64,000 nucleotides of DNA from Bryobacterales bacterium (GTDB taxonomy: Bacteria; Acidobacteriota; Terriglobia; Bryobacterales; Bryobacteraceae): contig JAEUQE010000011.1 of NCBI GenBank assembly GCA_016789785.1, positions 10,468 to 74,467 on the forward strand, read 5' to 3'. Of the stretch, positions 61,901 to 64,000 are shown piece by piece; the stretch's first letter is position 1; the number at the start of each line of letters is the position of its first letter. The notes beneath the pieces were generated by a model. The model did no database searches. It was not told the DNA's origin and was given only the letters and a program-made list of their open reading frames with translations. A program made the translations under genes and the position numbers.

Positions 61901-62230
61901 GCCCACTTCGATCTGGACATCCTGGCGGGCGCGCATGGCCGCGTCGAGCACGACGTTGCGGACGGTCTTGCGCTTGAAGCCTTGCGCCTGCACTTCGAGC
62001 GTATAGGGCGCCGGTGGCAGGTTGGGGATCAGGTAGATCCCTTCCTGATTCGTGTTCACGCGGATGGTGAGCCCGGTGGTGGTGCTGGTGACCGAAACCT
62101 GGGCATCGGCCACGGCGGCCGAAGAAGCGTCGGTGACGATACCGGTGAGTGTTGCCAGGTTGGATTGCGCTGTCGCGAGCGCGGATACGAGAAGCGTGCA
62201 GATGGCAGCGGAAAGAGCAACGCGAGACAT
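58946..62230 (-). CDS. Oar-like TonB-dependent receptor, second copy
   Basis: A 1094-residue outer-membrane receptor with a leader (MSRVALSAAICTLLVSALAT) and an AGGAG ribosome binding site. A carboxypeptidase-regulatory-like domain (TLTGIVTDASSAAVADAQVS) is followed by a plug (NGRAPYSLLMLSTGVS, VDGASTTHIGGIGERIGSIE) and a long barrel with TYSKNIDNASTLGDSF and THSVVAGVIYELPFGKG, ending QIGGRLSW with a terminal Trp. It resembles the 6780-10253 receptor in plan but differs throughout. Putative LacI-type operators at 62240 and 62271 and the downstream LacI gene suggest carbohydrate-controlled uptake. Confidence 0.92.
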   Translation of the reverse strand: MSRVALSAAICTLLVSALATAQSNLATLTGIVTDASSAAVADAQVSVTSTTTGLTIRVNTNQEGIYLIPNLPPAPYTLEVQAQGFKRKTVRNVVLDAAMRARQDVQIEVGDVQQSVEVLAAVTPLQAETAEISETVTSKDIINMPLNGRAPYSLLMLSTGVSAAGDDPSSLDYAGGLSLNGSRRGSNAYVVDGASTTHIGGIGERIGSIEAIQEFKVLANAYSAEFGRTSGGVISFQMKSGTKDFHGSAYEFHRNAVLNANNWENNNRNIGRGQLIRNEFGVTAGGPVPKMRGRMFYFLSYEGIRDSIPVTRLRTIPDPAVRAGNFSRIPVPVFDPTNDTPFPNNSIPTSRLDGAAQRFMNLFPAPNQEGIFNARFGLATNNFVRQAGQNDNKNFGTVRVDYSPTDRDKIFVTFSHVNEGPRDLVRDFDNVLNTTIGPRFRNIRRMTVGYTRMLSSSMGNELLLSSQRDPRKISPWYPDFDVTRELGMRNRTGTGLPTLSIAGGYGNYGESNFQDWVHQPSSIGDIMSVQRGRHSMRFGGQLYQNQFWYIAANNTSGNYSFNGEITGRGTVGRNNPINALADMLLGAVKTAGYPIPQIPVNRYNYNLGIFFQDDWKVTQKLTLNLGVRYEFETNQAVKNNVYSRLDMRTGDLLVAGRNATRNLNLNNDKVNFGPRIGIAYSLTPKTILRTGFGAFYSNLWVNNGEMVSYTGWTNSQTFVDQGVGRAQPFGFAQGFPVDGVTTAVPDPLALFAEATVARPLAAGGFTYDPNGKLPVNYQWNASVQREAGLNTVVELAYVASRSTYLSRNVPANSLTLDQAAAVSINRVPAQQLRAFNRIAGFNAILYDGLSHYHSLQAKATRRFNRGFSLDANYTYSKNIDNASTLGDSFQIPWQFNAIERALSGFDRTHSVVAGVIYELPFGKGRRFANSNQVTGYLVGGWQVNALFSASSGLPFTITQINTNLVLSAQRPDLIDPNNPAGVVAGTVFEGAARRFLIAPNAAGFPFRASSNTGLGNLGRNTGREPGFVNWNASLFKAIPIKERLRFEVRLEAYNAFNTVNWREPSSANIDNANYGIITGTAPARQVQIGGRLSW

Positions 62231-62239
62231 GGCCGGCTC

Positions 62240-62251
62240 CTAATCGGTTAG
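62240..62251. promoter_or_regulatory. LacI-type operator 1 (CTAATCGGTTAG)
   Basis: A 12-base near-palindrome with the central CG typical of LacI/CcpA-family operators, 10 bases upstream of the TonB receptor start codon. A second site is 31 bases away, about three helical turns. Confidence 0.5.
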
Positions 62252-62270
62252 TTGACTTATGGCATGAAGT

Positions 62271-62282
62271 CTAAACGATTAG
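62271..62282. promoter_or_regulatory. LacI-type operator 2 (CTAAACGATTAG)
   Basis: Shares CTAA..CG.TTAG with operator 1 and is on the same helical face. Together they make a plausible looped or overlapping repressor site for the LacI protein encoded at 57887-58900. Confidence 0.5.
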
Positions 62283-62467
62283 TGTGCCGCTGTAAAGGGG
62301 CCCCCTGGCTGTTGGTCATTTGGCCCTTGCGGGTCGCGCATCGAGTCCGGGGATCTGCTAGCGTATCAGGTAGACCGTAATGGCGCTGAACTCCCCTCAT
62401 CGCCCGCGCATCGCCGATCCCCGCGAGCCGCCGCATTCCACGAAACCGCAAAGTCAGGGGAGGTCCT

Positions 62468-62875
62468 GTGCCATCGTTTGAACATGCCCGGGTGCAAAGC
62501 CGGCTCGGCTTCCGCTTCGAGTTGCTACGCGAAAATGGAAAGCCGCTATTCCCCGCGCCGCAATGCAAAATCCACATGAAGGACCGGCAGGCGATGCCCG
62601 ACATCAGCGTTTTCGGCGAACGGTCGCAGAACGGAAAGCCTCCGGACAGCGTGCCGTTTGTTGTGATTGAAGTCGTGTCGCCCGATGACTTCTACGGCGA
62701 CGTTCTGGAGCGCCTGCGTGAGTACAGCGCTTGGGGCGTGAAGCATGTCTGGGTGGTGGATCTGCACTCGCGAAGACTCAGCGTCTTCGCCGCCCACACA
62801 CTCACGGAGACTGACCGTTTCCGCCTGCCGGAACATGGAATCGAGATCACGCACGAGCAGATTTTCGATCCGTAG
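62468..62875 (+). CDS. Uma2-family (DUF820) endonuclease-like protein, short
   Basis: A 135-residue frame from a GTG. The core of the PD-(D/E)xK Uma2 family is visible: MPDISVFGE, PFVVIEVVSPDD and AWGVKHVWVVDLHSRRLSVF. Typical members have 180-200 residues with an N-terminal helix and a first strand (YELIDGE-like), which are missing here. The region upstream in frame has no ATG and meets a stop near 62387. It is probably N-terminally truncated, or starts unusually. Function of the family is unproven; a selfish or nuclease role is suspected. Confidence 0.65.
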   Translation: MPSFEHARVQSRLGFRFELLRENGKPLFPAPQCKIHMKDRQAMPDISVFGERSQNGKPPDSVPFVVIEVVSPDDFYGDVLERLREYSAWGVKHVWVVDLHSRRLSVFAAHTLTETDRFRLPEHGIEITHEQIFDP

Positions 62876-63664
62876 GCGGATTGCGAGAGGCTCCGCTTCA
62901 GATCGACGAGGCACATCGAGTTCGGGCATCAGGTTATTGCTCGCAAAGGCGCAAGGAGCGCCAAGGCAAAACTCTTGAGACCGGCTCCCAACGGCGGGAT
63001 ATCGCCTTCACCAGCGACCGCCTGGGCGCTACGGGGGCCGCCCGAGCCATGCGGAGACCCCCGAAGCCTGCGATCGTGCCGCTACCCGCAATACTGTTCA
63101 TTCAGGGCGTAGCCAATTGTCCCGTAACGCAGACTTCAGTCTGCCGCCTGGACAATCCTGTCAAGGCCCGTGCCCGGGGCCGGTGAATCGCCCCGGGCGG
63201 CCCCGGCGGCCGACGGGCGTTAGGCTCGTAGGACCTCGACGATCGCGCATTCTCGTTCACCTCGCCCTGCACCGAGACGAGTCTCGGCGCGGCAGGCTTA
63301 TAGTAACTCCGTAGGGTAGAAGGAAGGGCGTGGATCTTCAGCCCGGCCCGGATGGAATGGAGCGGGAAGGGGGTGTGGGGGAAGGGTGTCCCTGCCCCCA
63401 ACCAGCAATGGAGAGAACCGCGGGAGGACCGGGTGCTTGCAAGCGGAGGAAAGGGACACGGAAGCGAGTTTGCGTGATGAAATCAGTTGTAGGCACCCCG
63501 CTGCTACGAGTTTGGCAGGCAGACATTCGATGACTTGCTTCAGTCTCTCGAGCAGCGGGGGAGCTTCTTTCCACAACGGATACTCAGAGTTTGTCGCTTG
63601 AACGACTCCACTATAAGCCATCCGCGGAAAGGAAGCGAGCCTGGCCGAAAACACGAAAGGAGGC
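62876..63664. other. Gene-poor region leading into an IS110 element
   Basis: No supported gene in about 790 bases. It contains the palindromes GCAGACT-TC-AGTCTGC (63129-63144) and CCGAGAC-GA-GTCTCGG (63272-63287), and a GC-rich stretch around 63170-63220. The last few hundred bases are presumably the non-coding end of the IS110-type element that starts at the window edge and may encode its bridge RNA. Confidence 0.5.
63129..63144. repeat. Short perfect palindrome, REP-like
   Basis: GCAGACT and AGTCTGC pair over 7 bases around TC. A second palindrome of the same plan (2-base loop, GAGAC/GTCTC) lies 143 bases downstream at 63272-63287. Such hairpins are often dispersed repeats in bacterial genomes; copy number cannot be judged here. 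Confidence 0.45.
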
Positions 63665-64000
63665 ATGATGCCAGGGAAAGATGTTCCTACAATAGACAAC
63701 AACCCACAAGAACCCGAGTTTGCTGCCTTTCTGGCCATTGATTGGGCTGACCAGAAACACACTTGGGCCCTGCAGTGGGCAGGCGAGGAGAAGCGGGAAT
63801 ATGGAGAGATCGAACAACGAGTCGAGGTGGTGGATGAATGGGTCCGAACGATCCTTCAGAAAGCCGGGGGAAAGGCAGTGGCGGTCTGTTTGGAGCAATC
63901 CCGGGGAGCGTTGATCTACCAGTTGATGAAGTATCCGGAGTTGGTTCTTTCCCCGATCCATCCGGCGGCGGTCGGGCGGTTTCGAGCGGCCCTGTATCCG
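63665..64000 (+). CDS. IS110-family transposase (partial, N-terminal)
   Basis: The first 112 codons are in the window, after AAAGGAGGC. The DEDD domain starts FAAFLAIDWADQKHTWALQW and continues with AVAVCLEQSRGALIYQLMKY and LVLSPIHPAAVGRFRAALYP, typical of IS110/IS1111 transposases. It differs clearly from the transposase at 24974-26401, so the window holds two different IS110-type elements. An ATG at 63668 is an equal alternative start. Confidence 0.88.
   Translation, partial: MMPGKDVPTIDNNPQEPEFAAFLAIDWADQKHTWALQWAGEEKREYGEIEQRVEVVDEWVRTILQKAGGKAVAVCLEQSRGALIYQLMKYPELVLSPIHPAAVGRFRAALYP

Overview
The window looks like a chromosomal segment of an Acidobacteriota member, most likely of the Solibacter/Bryobacter type. 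The signs are two giant Oar-type TonB-dependent receptors with carboxypeptidase-like N-terminal domains, paired DUF1501 and DUF1549/DUF1553-cytochrome c proteins, an ECF sigma factor divergent from a zinc-ribbon Ser/Thr kinase, many secreted amidohydrolases, a DUF1080 protein and a sulfatase. This is an inference from gene content; no rRNA or other phylogenetic marker is present.

Layout. 1-6.6 kb: tail of an FAH-family gene, a degenerate receiver protein, a SnoaL/DUF4440 protein overlapping a secreted amidohydrolase, a copper-type P1B ATPase and a Tat-exported ceramidase-like protein. 6.8-16.8 kb: a minus-strand iolB/TonB-receptor pair, a secreted unknown, an OmpR-type regulator, a secreted amidohydrolase and a sodium:solute symporter/APC permease pair. 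16.8-17.4 kb: a 71-residue AT-hook-like protein with upstream dyads and its own terminator, then an 18-bp tandem repeat.

17.4-26.5 kb is the most interesting part: an RNA-repair locus. RtcR (CARF plus sigma-54 activator) lies on the minus strand behind an Aer-like PAS protein and a soluble chemotaxis signalling protein. Divergent from them, a good sigma-54 promoter (21157-21173) precedes rsr (Ro60/TROVE), a predicted Y RNA, rtcB and the first 130 or so codons of rtcA. The Y RNA is predicted to fold into a Ro-binding-type stem capped by a circularly permuted tRNA: T arm, acceptor 3' strand and ACCA come first, acceptor 5' strand and D arm afterwards. rtcA is cut off by an IS110-family element. 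The expected logic is that RtcR senses RNA damage and, with sigma-54, switches on Ro, Y RNA and ligase. Here the cyclase has been lost and the regulator may be co-transcribed with a redox/aerotaxis module.

26.7-35.8 kb: ECF sigma factor, Ser/Thr kinase, SEC-C miniprotein, SMP-30-like protein, then a scrambled island (31.3-34.2 kb) bounded by a 54-bp direct repeat. It carries a duplicated pair of secreted Ig-like proteins and gene fragments. A dihydropteridine-reductase-like SDR and a bicupin follow. 35.8-47.3 kb: a Memo-family protein, an unknown with a peptidoglycan-binding-like N-terminus, a sulfatase, a DUF1080 protein and several unknown secreted or membrane proteins. 47.3-58.9 kb: DUF1501, cytochrome/DUF1549/DUF1553, propeller-amidohydrolase, patatin, a small membrane protein, a QueE-like protein missing one radical-SAM cysteine and a LacI regulator. 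58.9-64 kb: the second TonB receptor with two LacI-type operators upstream, a short Uma2-like ORF, a gene-poor stretch with short palindromes and the start of a second IS110 transposase cut by the window edge.
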